The position numbers were made by a program, and so were the translations under genes. The notes beneath the pieces were generated by a model. It ran no database searches. It was not told the origin of the DNA and worked only from the letters and a program-made list of their open reading frames with translations. A DNA stretch of 64,000 nucleotides from UBA4416 sp964541155 (GTDB lineage: Bacteria > Bacteroidota > Bacteroidia > B-17B0 > Aurantibacillaceae): the NCBI GenBank assembly GCA_964541155.1, contig CAZIPC010000001.1, forward strand, positions 620,001 through 684,000, in the 5' to 3' direction. Shown piece by piece: positions 46,859 through 55,834 of this stretch; position 1 is the first letter of the stretch; each line of letters begins with the position of its first letter.

Positions 46859-47686
46859 ATGATTAACGTTTTAAACATAGACACTAACCCTCGTAAATAT
46901 TACAATTTTAGTAATTATTATAATAGTCAGCCCGAAATTAAAATAATATCATCATTACCTACTTCTAGTATTTTATACCCAGTTATTATATCAGGAAATA
47001 CTGGCAGTGGCGTTACACATGTTTTAAACGCTTTGTGTAATCAATATGTATATCAAAACAAAAAAGTTATATACATTACAGCTCAATGGCTAAAAAGCCT
47101 CTGCAAATCACATGACTATTCTGTTGATTTTATAAAAAAAATTTTAAATAACTGCGATGTATTAGCCATTGACAACAGTCAATTTTTTCACTCAAAAAAT
47201 AAAAATCAAATACCTTTTATTAAACAAATAATTTTTCAATGTTATGCAGCTAATAAAATTTTATTACTAGGATGTAGCAATCCTAAAAAAGACATTAGTA
47301 AATACCGAAAGCTTAATTACATTTCTAAATTTAAAAGATTTGAATTAAAAGAATTGAGTAGCTATGATGTTTATAGGGGACTAAAATCATTATGCGCTAA
47401 AGAAGATGCTATTCCTGATTATCTACTTTATCTAATTTCTGGTTACAATGGCACATTTCAACAACATGTTAATTGTTTAATTTCAATAAGATTTAAATAT
47501 AACATTCATAAAATAGATTTTAATACCTTAACCGATATTGAAATAAAACGTATTTTAAATTTAAACTCGTATTTTTCAAGACAACAATTCAGAAAATGTT
47601 TTTATCAAAGTAGTTTAAATTTCGAAAAAAATAATAATCAACTTCTTACATTAAAGTCTTTCAATAAAATCAATACAAACAAATAA
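46859..47686 (+). CDS. Degenerate DnaA domain III-like ATPase-fold protein
   Basis: A 275-residue protein that aligns by eye with DnaA domain III along its length: YYNFSNYYNSQPE (DnaA YTFDNFVVGKSN), a Walker A position GNTGSGVTH (46-54) where the catalytic lysine is V52, KVIYITAQWL, a Walker B VLAIDNSQFF where the second acid is N106, and ANKILLLGCSNP at sensor 1. The arginine-finger motif RLRSRF is KLNYISKF. DnaA domains I, II and IV (DNA-binding helix-turn-helix) are absent; about 50 unrelated residues follow. So it keeps the fold but should not hydrolyse ATP normally or bind DnaA boxes. It is 9 bases upstream of an intact AAA+ gene. It could be a DnaA regulator or a partner of the next protein; both are inference. 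Confidence 0.7.
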   Translation: MINVLNIDTNPRKYYNFSNYYNSQPEIKIISSLPTSSILYPVIISGNTGSGVTHVLNALCNQYVYQNKKVIYITAQWLKSLCKSHDYSVDFIKKILNNCDVLAIDNSQFFHSKNKNQIPFIKQIIFQCYAANKILLLGCSNPKKDISKYRKLNYISKFKRFELKELSSYDVYRGLKSLCAKEDAIPDYLLYLISGYNGTFQQHVNCLISIRFKYNIHKIDFNTLTDIEIKRILNLNSYFSRQQFRKCFYQSSLNFEKNNNQLLTLKSFNKINTNK

Positions 47687-47695
47687 TAACAATTT

Positions 47696-48760
47696 ATGCC
47701 TTTCACAAACGATTTATATAAAATTTTCAATGAACATTCTTCAATCTTCGAAAAATATTTTGCACTTAAATTCAAAGAGTTGCCATTAAAAAAATCTTTT
47801 CAAGAAGAGATAAATGTTGATAAACTTCATGAAATTATACAATCAGAATATAAAAATGAAAATCTAATTATTAAGCATGATGATTTATATAAAACAAAAT
47901 TTAAAAGTAAAGAATGGAAAAAAATAAATCAGAATTATTTTTGCGAAATAAAAACTGGGTTAATAGTTTTTTATGAAAACGAGGAACTATCGATACTTTA
48001 TAACAACAAAATAAATATTGAAGAAATTAATACTCTTACTGAGTTATTTAAAGACGCTATTGAATCAGACATAAACAAACATAATTTTTTGATGGTCAAA
48101 AAATCAAAATATGACGGTTATGAATTATCTCCATTTAGTATAAAAAATCAAGATATACAATTAAATGATAATTATAACGATGACTTAATTTCTATCCATC
48201 CTCAAATTATTCAACATTTAAACTCAAAAGATAAACATGGAGTTTTTTTATTTCATGGGCTACCAGGGGCTGGGAAAACAACTTATATCAGAAACTTAAT
48301 TTCAGAGTGCAACATACGGTTTATTTATTTACCTAATAATTTATTTAATCATATAAGCGATCCTGAATTTATAGCATTTTTAAGCGAATACCCTGATAGC
48401 GTTATTATTCTTGAAGATTGCGAAGAACTTTTAAAGAGCAGAAAACATAACGAAAACATAAACGGTATTTCTTCTATTTTAAATTTAGCTGACGGACTAT
48501 TAGGCGATGCCTTAAAACTTAAAATTATTTGTACTTTTAATTTAGAATTAAATAAAATTGATGAAGCATTGTTAAGAAAAGGTAGATTAGCATATCGTTA
48601 TGAATTTAAAGAACTGGAAACAAACAAAGCAAATAACTTAGCTAAAAAAATAAACGTCAATCATATTATTACCAAACCTACTACAATTGCAGAAATATAC
48701 AACTTTCATCAAAACAATAACAACAACGAAGAGTCTAAAAATAAAATAGGTTTTAAATAA
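47696..48760 (+). CDS. BCS1-like AAA+ ATPase
   Basis: A 354-residue protein. The N-terminal half (about 1-165) is family-specific and unassigned. The AAA+ module is intact: Walker A GLPGAGKT (188-195), Walker B VIILED (236-241), sensor 1 asparagine in IICTFN (N282), and arginine residues in ALLRKGRLAYRYEF (R294, R297). The C-terminal part matches the BCS1-type arrangement. I recall related single-domain ATPases in many bacteria, all uncharacterised. It forms a two-gene unit with the degenerate DnaA-like gene upstream, closed by a terminator. Confidence 0.8.
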   Translation: MPFTNDLYKIFNEHSSIFEKYFALKFKELPLKKSFQEEINVDKLHEIIQSEYKNENLIIKHDDLYKTKFKSKEWKKINQNYFCEIKTGLIVFYENEELSILYNNKINIEEINTLTELFKDAIESDINKHNFLMVKKSKYDGYELSPFSIKNQDIQLNDNYNDDLISIHPQIIQHLNSKDKHGVFLFHGLPGAGKTTYIRNLISECNIRFIYLPNNLFNHISDPEFIAFLSEYPDSVIILEDCEELLKSRKHNENINGISSILNLADGLLGDALKLKIICTFNLELNKIDEALLRKGRLAYRYEFKELETNKANNLAKKINVNHIITKPTTIAEIYNFHQNNNNNEESKNKIGFK

Positions 48761-48789
48761 AAAAAGCCTCGCAATGCGAGGCTTTTTTT
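48759..48789. terminator. Bidirectional terminator after ATPase pair
   Basis: AAAAAGCCTCGCA / TGCGAGGCTTTTT with a single-base loop centre, T-rich in both directions, between convergent genes. Confidence 0.92.
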
Positions 48790-48809
48790 ATTTACTGAAA
48801 GTAATTTTA

Positions 48810-50015
48810 CTATTTAACAAGTTTAAGTAACTTAATTGAAACTCCACTCTCATTCATAATATTTAAATTATAAAATCCTTTTTCTATATTTTTTGTATTA
48901 ATAATCAATTTACTACTATCAATCATTCCTTTTAAAACTATTCTACCAATAGCATCCATTAAAACATAATTCATTCTAACATTTTCATAATTATCACATT
49001 CAATAGTTAATTCATCATTTATTGGATTTGGGTACACCTGAAACTTGATATTTTTATCCATATTTTTAACTCCAGTAGGAAGTGGTGGAATCACATTAAT
49101 TTGATGCATTAAAAATCCAGCAGACATTCTATGAACGCTTGATGAATCACAAGATGTATTTGAACATGATAATGTTATAGCACCACTTGTGTATGTGCCC
49201 GTAACTGTTAAACATACCACGTATTGTCCTGGTACTGCATACTGATGAGTAGGATATTGAAGTGTAGAAGATGTTCCATCTCCAAAATTCCATAGATATG
49301 ATAAATTTCCTGATCCTGTTGACATATTATATGCAAAATAATTACCAACATTTAAAGTATCTGCAAAAATATTAAACTGAGAGTGTGCTTGACAACCTGT
49401 TGGTGTAACTGTAGACCCTCCCGTGCATGTAACAGAAACAACATGTGTAATAGAGTCACAAAATACACCATTAGAGTAAGTATATAAACTAATAATATGT
49501 GTTCCATTGGATAAAGAAACTGTTGGATTTGTTGCGCTACTGAGTAATAAAAAATTATTACTCATATCATACCAATGATATGTTAAATTAGTGCCTGTAG
49601 ATGTATTTAAAAAATGAGTAACACAATTTGTGTCAGTATAAGAACTATAAGACGCATTACAATTACTCGACACAGCACAATTTGTTATAGAAACCAACGA
49701 ACACATCGTTGATGATGGACAAACGCTAGAAGAATCAAAATATGTTAAACATACTGTATAATTTGCATTAGTTGTAAACGCACAATTTAGCGCCGATTGG
49801 TAATATGAATGAGTTGCTCCGCCACCATATGTTACCCAATGAAAATTACCTTGTGATGGGTTAACAACTCCATTCATTACAGGAGTTACTGTAACACTTC
49901 CGTTAGACCCATAAGTTACATTTAAACTGTTTACCGTTACGCATTGCGCTATCGAAAATAAAGAAACAACACTAAAAAATAATGTTATAATCTTTTTGGT
50001 TACTATTTTTTTCAT
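48810..50015 (-). CDS. Secreted PKD-domain protein with T9SS sorting domain
   Basis: A 401-residue exported protein. Signal peptide (MKKIVTKKIITLFFSVVSLF), a Cys-rich Ser/Thr/Asn-rich region with repeated Ig/PKD-like segments (about 25-230), a clear PKD domain (SYLWNFGDGTSSTLQYPTHQ), and a type IX sorting domain over the last 75 residues (KFQVYPNPINDELTIECDN, ending IKLLKLVK). No catalytic motif. Probably a surface or matrix protein. Confidence 0.82.
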   Translation of the reverse strand: MKKIVTKKIITLFFSVVSLFSIAQCVTVNSLNVTYGSNGSVTVTPVMNGVVNPSQGNFHWVTYGGGATHSYYQSALNCAFTTNANYTVCLTYFDSSSVCPSSTMCSLVSITNCAVSSNCNASYSSYTDTNCVTHFLNTSTGTNLTYHWYDMSNNFLLLSSATNPTVSLSNGTHIISLYTYSNGVFCDSITHVVSVTCTGGSTVTPTGCQAHSQFNIFADTLNVGNYFAYNMSTGSGNLSYLWNFGDGTSSTLQYPTHQYAVPGQYVVCLTVTGTYTSGAITLSCSNTSCDSSSVHRMSAGFLMHQINVIPPLPTGVKNMDKNIKFQVYPNPINDELTIECDNYENVRMNYVLMDAIGRIVLKGMIDSSKLIINTKNIEKGFYNLNIMNESGVSIKLLKLVK

Positions 50016-50260
50016 TGATTTATTGATTTTTGTATTTATTATTGTAATAATTACACTAATATATTCAAATTATTTTAAAATCCAAATTATCTGCTATCTT
50101 ATCTCACCTCATTTTTAAACAATTTGAAAAATAATTTGAAAATGTTGTTTATTTTTTTTATACCTTAGTAGGACATTTATTAAACAATTTTGAGAAAAGA
50201 ACCACACATTCTATAACTTAGTATGTGAAACAATATTTGAAATTATTTAATAAAAGCTAA

Positions 50261-53200
50261 ATGAAACCAACAAAAACTATTTTCTTTAAATTATTCTTAG
50301 TAATAAGTCTGTTCTACTTCAATAAAAACTATTCCCAAAACTTTGATTGGGCTAAATCAATGGGAGGTGCAAGTACTGATAATGGGCGTTCTGTTGCAGT
50401 AGATGCTTCTGGCAATGTATACAGTATAGGCACCTATCAAGGAACTGTTGATTTTGATCCAGGTCCAGGTGTGTATAATTTAACATCTGCTGGAAGCTTG
50501 GATGTCTACATTTCAAAGTTAGATGCGTCTGGTAATTTTGTTTGGGCTAAATCTATTGGCGGAACTTCAGTAGAATATGGCGTTTCTATTGCTGTTGATG
50601 GGTCTGGTAATGTTTATACAACAGGGTATTATTTTGGAACCGTAGATTTTGATCCTAATGCTGGTGTTTATAACCTAACAGCAGCTTCTTATGATGTATT
50701 TATCTCAAAATTAGATGCGTCAGGTAATTTTATTTGGGCTAATTCTGTTGGTGGTACTAGTAGTGACAACTCATATGGACTTACATTAGATGCTTCTGGT
50801 AATGTATATGTTGTTGGAAATTATCTTACAACTGCCGATTTTGACCCTAGTGCTTCTGTATATAATTTAACCGCTTCGGGAAGTTATGATATTTTCGTTT
50901 TAAAACTAGATGCATCTGGTAATTTTATTTGGGCTAAATCAATGGGAGGAACCTCTGCCGAATATTGCACTTCGGTTACTGTAGATGGTTCGGGTAATGT
51001 ATATACCACAGGTTATTATTTTGGAACAGTAGATTTTGATCCAGGCACTGGTGTTTATAATATAACTACCACAGGAAGTTATGATATTTACATTTCAAAA
51101 TTAGATGCATTAGGTAATTTTGTTTGGGCTAAATCTATTGGGGGCACAGGATTAGATTACGGTAATGCCATTACAAAAGATGCCTCTGGAAATATTTACT
51201 TAACAGGATATTATCAAGCAACAGCTGATTTTGACCCAGGTGTAGGGACCTACAATTTAACTCCAATTGGTTCCAATGACGTATTTATTTTAAAATTAGA
51301 TGCTTCAGGAAATTTTACTTGGGCTAAATCTATTGGAGGAATTGGCACAGATGCTGGTAATTCAATAAATGTAGATGCATTAGGAAATGTATATACTATG
51401 GGAAATTTTTCTAACACTGTTGATTTTGACCCCGGTGCAGGTATCACCTATTTAACTTCAAATGGTGGGCTAGATGTATTTATTTTAAAACTTGATAATT
51501 TAGGAAATTATAAATACGCTGGTGTATTTGGAGGTACAAGTTCAGAGAACGGATATTCATCTACTATTGACGCCGTTGGTAATCATTACACCACAGGAGC
51601 TTATATGCTAACAGCAGATTTAAACCCTGGAACTGGAGTATATAACTTAAATTCTGCTGGTATTAGCGATGCTTTTGTTTTAAAATTAAATCCACAATGC
51701 ACCTTAACCGCAACCGCTTCATCAAGTGTTACGTGTTCTGGTTCTCCTGTTACTTTATCTGCTTCAGGAGTTAATACTTATACTTGGATGCCTGGAAATA
51801 TTGTGAACTCATCTGTTACAGTTAGTCCTACAACCACCACAATATATACTGTAACTGGAACTGATTTACTTGGATGTGTAACATCTAATACCATAAACGC
51901 ACTGGTGAATCCTAAACCAACAATAACTGTTTCTTCATCTACTACTACAATATGTGCTGGTTCTAGTGCTACTTTAACAGCTAGTGGAATTATAAGTTAT
52001 ACATGGAATTCAGGGGCTACAACCTCTACAATTGCTGTTACACCAAGTATCACAACAACTTATACAATTTCTGGGACTGATGCTTTAGGATGTTCAAATA
52101 CTCAAACATATAGTTTAATGGTTAATCCTAAGCCAATTTTAACAACTGTTTTTTCTCCAACAGCTATATGTCCTGGCGGAACCGCTACATTATCTGCGTC
52201 AGGAGCTACTTCTTATACCTGGAATCCAGGTGCATTAATAGGCCCTACAGTTACTGTTACCAGAACAGTTTCTACATCTTATGTATTAACTGGTAAAGAT
52301 GCTTTTGGTTGTACAAATACCAAAACAACTGTTTTAACTGTAAAAGCTAAACCTACCATTACTTTTGCTGCTTCTACACCAACAGCAATATGTGATGGAG
52401 CTACAGCAATATTAACACCTACAGGTGCAGTTACTTATACTTGGAGTTCGGGAGCAACTACAACAACTATTGCTGTTACTCCAACAACTACTACAAACTA
52501 TACAGTAACTGGTACTGGTACAACAGGGTGTATTAATACAAAAACCATGTCGTTATTAGTGAATGCTAATCCAGTAGTATCAACATTTGCAACACCTGGA
52601 ACTATTTGTTCTGGAGCTACATCAACTTTAGTAGCATTAGGAGCAAATTCATATACTTGGTCACCTGGTTCTACTGTTGGAGCATTAATAACAGTGAATC
52701 CAACCACATCAACCATTTATACTGTTACTGGTAAAAATGGAGTTGGTTGTACTAATGCAACTACTGTCTCACTTACGGTAAACCCTTTACCTACAATATC
52801 GGTTAATAGCGGTGCAATTTGTTATGGACAATCCTTTACAATGATTCCGAGCGGAGCAGTTACTTACACCTACTCTAGCGGATCAAATATTGTAAATCCT
52901 TCAGTCAATACTACATATACCGTAACTGGTACTGATGCAAATGGTTGTGTTAATAATATAGGAACTGTAAGCTCAGTAACCGTAAATTCATTACCTAGTG
53001 TATCTGTTTCAGCATCATCCTCAACTATATGTTCTGGTTCTTCATCTATATTAACCGCTAGTGGAGCAACAAGTTACACATGGAATACTGGATCAACAAC
53101 TTCATTTATAAATGTATCTCCTACTAGTAGCGCATCTTACACAACAACAGGAACTAACGCTGCTGGCTGTACCAATACAGCAACTGTTTACATTACAGTA

Positions 53201-55747
53201 AATTCAAATCCAATTTTAACATCTTTAGCATCTCCAACTTCTATTTGTCCAGGAGCTTCATCAACATTAAGTTCTACAGGAGCATTAACGTTTACTTGGA
53301 ATCCAGGATCTTTAGTTGGGTCGCCTGTTACAGTTACACCAACAACTACTACTACGTATACTGTAACTGGAACTAATGCAGCGGGCTGCACAAATACTAA
53401 AACTGTAACAGTAACCGTAAAAACATTACCTACAATTACTATTGCATCTTCGCCTACTGCTATTTGTATTGGTTCAACTTCTACATTAACTCCTACTGGA
53501 GCTGTTACATATACATGGAGTACTGGAGCAACAACAAGAACTATTTCAGTTTCGCCAATTACTACAACAGACTATACTGTAACTGGAACAGGAGCAACAG
53601 GATGTACCAATACAAAAACAATTTCTGTTATTGTTCATTCAAATCCTTCTATTACAGCCTCTGCATCATCAAATTCATTTTGTATTGGAGGAAATACAAC
53701 TTTAACAGCAAATGGTGGAGTAAGCTATGTTTGGAATCCAGGAACATCCGTAGGATCGTCAATATCTGTTAGTCCAACATCATCAACTATATACACAGCA
53801 ACAGGAACAGATGTGAATGGATGTAGTAGTTCTAATACAGTTGCTTTAACTGTAAATTCACTACCAGCTATTTCGGTGAATAGTGGTGCTATATGTATTG
53901 GAGAATCATTTACTATAACTCCAACAGGAGCATTAAGCTACACCTACTCTGGAGGTTCAAATATAGTTACACCAACTTCAACTTCTAACTATACAGTTAC
54001 TGGAACAGATGGTAATGGCTGTATTAACTCATCTGGAGCTATTAGTTCAGTAGTTGTTAATTCTTTGCCTAACATTTTAGTTAACAACGGTGGTATTTGT
54101 CCTGGCCAATCATACACAATTACTCCAACTGGCGCCATTAGTTATACATACTCTAGCGGATCTAATATTGTATCACCTAGTTCAACAACAACATACACTG
54201 TTGATGGAACAAGCGCACAAGGATGTTTATCTAGTACTATTGTAACTGTTACAGTAGGAGGAAATTTAATTTTTAATACAAATAGCGGTACAATTTGCTT
54301 AGGTGATTCTTATACAATTACCCCTACAGGCGCTGTAAGTTATACGTATTCAAGTGGTTCTCCAATTGTATCACCTACAACTAACACTTCTTATACAGTT
54401 ACAGGAGAAGATGCTACTGGATGTACTGGAACAGCAATTAGTTCTGTAACTGTAAATACTTTGCCTATAATTAATGTAAACAATGGCGCTATTTGTCCTT
54501 CAGAATCATTTACAATAATACCTACAGGCGCATTAAGTTATACATATTCAGGAGGTTCTGATATTGTATCACCTACTGCTACAACAGATTATACCGTTAC
54601 TGGTACTGATGCTAATGGTTGTGTTTCATTAGGAGCAATAAGCAGTGTAACCGTAAACTCATTACCAATAATAAATTTAAATACTGGTGGAATATGTGTT
54701 GGAGGTACATTTACAATTATACCAAATGGAGCTTTATCATATACCTACTCTAGTGGAACAGATATTGTATCACCAACTGTAACAACTGATTATACAGTAA
54801 CCGGGACAGATGCTAACGGTTGTATAGGCAGTGCTGTGGTAACAGTAACAGTGGGCAATAATTTAATTTTTAATACCAACAGCGGCTCTATTTGCTTAGG
54901 AGATTCTTACACGATTACTCCTACTGGTGCAGTTAGTTATACTTACTCAAGCGGCTCTCCTGTTGTATCACCTACAACAAATACTACTTACACTGTTATT
55001 GGCGAAGATGCAACAGGATGTTCTGGTATTGCCATTAGTTCTGTAACTGTAAATACTTTACCTATAATTAGTGTTAATAGTGGTTCTATTTGCTCAGGCT
55101 TATCATTTACAATGGTTCCTACAGGCGCTTTAACATACACATATTCTGGAGGTTCTGATGTTGTATCGCCTATTACTACAACAGACTATACAGTTACCGG
55201 TACTGACGCAAATGGTTGTTCGGATTTAATTGGTGCAGTAAGTAGTGTTACAGTAATTTCATCTCCTATTGTATCTGCTACGGCATCTCAAACTTTACTA
55301 TGCGATGATGGGATGTTAGCTTCTGTTTTAACAGCATCTACAACTGCAACAACATATTTATGGTCTGATGGTGCAACGACGATGTCTACGTCTGTTTCTC
55401 CAACCTTAACAACAACTTATACAGTTACGGTAACAGAATCAGGTTGTTCATCAGATGCATTAGTAACTATTACAGTAATGAATTGTAATGGTATAGAAGA
55501 AATAGAAAATAATACTATTTCTATATACCCAAATCCAACAAATGGATTATTAAATGTTTCAATTATAAATAAAACGTCTGACATGAATTTGATTGAAATA
55601 TATGATTCAATGGGTAAATTAGTAGTAAAAGAAAATTTAGTAAATGATCTATCATCAATTAATGTTAATCATTTATCTAATGGAATTTATTTTATTAAAA
55701 TAAAAACAGATAAAGAATTTATAACAAAACGAATTATTAAACAGTAA
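50261..55747 (+). CDS. Giant secreted beta-propeller/Ig-repeat protein with T9SS sorting domain
   Basis: An 1828-residue exported protein. Signal peptide 1-26 (cut after NYSQ). Residues 27-480 hold seven repeats of about 65 residues of SBBP type (NFVWAKSIGG, then VDASGNVYTTG and VDFDPG), which fits one seven-bladed propeller. Residues 481-1740 hold 18 Ig-like repeats of 65-75 residues, nearly all with a cysteine pair (ICxG near the start, GC near the end), Thr/Ser-rich, in two subtypes (YTW and YTYSSGS). The type IX sorting domain occupies about 1743-1828 (ISIYPNPTNGLLNVSI). It looks like a long surface adhesin or stalk; ligand unknown. Monocistronic, ending in a terminator. Confidence 0.88.
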   Translation: MKPTKTIFFKLFLVISLFYFNKNYSQNFDWAKSMGGASTDNGRSVAVDASGNVYSIGTYQGTVDFDPGPGVYNLTSAGSLDVYISKLDASGNFVWAKSIGGTSVEYGVSIAVDGSGNVYTTGYYFGTVDFDPNAGVYNLTAASYDVFISKLDASGNFIWANSVGGTSSDNSYGLTLDASGNVYVVGNYLTTADFDPSASVYNLTASGSYDIFVLKLDASGNFIWAKSMGGTSAEYCTSVTVDGSGNVYTTGYYFGTVDFDPGTGVYNITTTGSYDIYISKLDALGNFVWAKSIGGTGLDYGNAITKDASGNIYLTGYYQATADFDPGVGTYNLTPIGSNDVFILKLDASGNFTWAKSIGGIGTDAGNSINVDALGNVYTMGNFSNTVDFDPGAGITYLTSNGGLDVFILKLDNLGNYKYAGVFGGTSSENGYSSTIDAVGNHYTTGAYMLTADLNPGTGVYNLNSAGISDAFVLKLNPQCTLTATASSSVTCSGSPVTLSASGVNTYTWMPGNIVNSSVTVSPTTTTIYTVTGTDLLGCVTSNTINALVNPKPTITVSSSTTTICAGSSATLTASGIISYTWNSGATTSTIAVTPSITTTYTISGTDALGCSNTQTYSLMVNPKPILTTVFSPTAICPGGTATLSASGATSYTWNPGALIGPTVTVTRTVSTSYVLTGKDAFGCTNTKTTVLTVKAKPTITFAASTPTAICDGATAILTPTGAVTYTWSSGATTTTIAVTPTTTTNYTVTGTGTTGCINTKTMSLLVNANPVVSTFATPGTICSGATSTLVALGANSYTWSPGSTVGALITVNPTTSTIYTVTGKNGVGCTNATTVSLTVNPLPTISVNSGAICYGQSFTMIPSGAVTYTYSSGSNIVNPSVNTTYTVTGTDANGCVNNIGTVSSVTVNSLPSVSVSASSSTICSGSSSILTASGATSYTWNTGSTTSFINVSPTSSASYTTTGTNAAGCTNTATVYITVNSNPILTSLASPTSICPGASSTLSSTGALTFTWNPGSLVGSPVTVTPTTTTTYTVTGTNAAGCTNTKTVTVTVKTLPTITIASSPTAICIGSTSTLTPTGAVTYTWSTGATTRTISVSPITTTDYTVTGTGATGCTNTKTISVIVHSNPSITASASSNSFCIGGNTTLTANGGVSYVWNPGTSVGSSISVSPTSSTIYTATGTDVNGCSSSNTVALTVNSLPAISVNSGAICIGESFTITPTGALSYTYSGGSNIVTPTSTSNYTVTGTDGNGCINSSGAISSVVVNSLPNILVNNGGICPGQSYTITPTGAISYTYSSGSNIVSPSSTTTYTVDGTSAQGCLSSTIVTVTVGGNLIFNTNSGTICLGDSYTITPTGAVSYTYSSGSPIVSPTTNTSYTVTGEDATGCTGTAISSVTVNTLPIINVNNGAICPSESFTIIPTGALSYTYSGGSDIVSPTATTDYTVTGTDANGCVSLGAISSVTVNSLPIINLNTGGICVGGTFTIIPNGALSYTYSSGTDIVSPTVTTDYTVTGTDANGCIGSAVVTVTVGNNLIFNTNSGSICLGDSYTITPTGAVSYTYSSGSPVVSPTTNTTYTVIGEDATGCSGIAISSVTVNTLPIISVNSGSICSGLSFTMVPTGALTYTYSGGSDVVSPITTTDYTVTGTDANGCSDLIGAVSSVTVISSPIVSATASQTLLCDDGMLASVLTASTTATTYLWSDGATTMSTSVSPTLTTTYTVTVTESGCSSDALVTITVMNCNGIEEIENNTISIYPNPTNGLLNVSIINKTSDMNLIEIYDSMGKLVVKENLVNDLSSINVNHLSNGIYFIKIKTDKEFITKRIIKQ
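50339..51700 (+). repeat. Seven in-gene propeller repeats
   Basis: Seven tandem coding repeats of about 195 bases, each encoding NF-x-WAKS-GG, DASGNVY and DFDPG elements. They diverge at DNA level but keep the protein pattern, which fits selection on protein structure. Confidence 0.85.
51701..55480 (+). repeat. Eighteen in-gene Ig-like repeats
   Basis: Tandem coding repeats of about 195-225 bases. Repeats 12-14 (from 54062) and 15-17 (from 54659) are offset by exactly 597 bases and are the most alike; repeats 13 (54263) and 16 (54860) are almost identical in protein sequence. This points to a recent three-repeat duplication inside the gene. Confidence 0.85.
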
Positions 55748-55768
55748 TACATAATTTTTTACCTTAAC

Positions 55769-55799
55769 AAAAAGCCTCGATAGTTATCGAGGCTTTTTG
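55769..55799. terminator. Bidirectional terminator after giant repeat protein
   Basis: AAAAAGCCTCGATA / TATCGAGGCTTTTT with a 2-base loop, between convergent genes. Confidence 0.9.
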
Positions 55800-55834
55800 T
55801 GTTATTAAATTCAATAAAAAATTTATTGTAAAGA

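Noticed and set aside
53464..53772. Overlapping plus-strand frame rich in Tyr, Trp, Asn and Ser
   Set aside because: It lies wholly inside the Ig-repeat gene in another frame and its odd composition follows from the Thr/Ser codon repeats.
50339..55480. Dense direct repeats that might be read as a CRISPR-like array
   Set aside because: The repeats are in frame inside one long coding sequence, have unit length near 200 bases and encode propeller and Ig-like domains; there are no spacers or cas genes.
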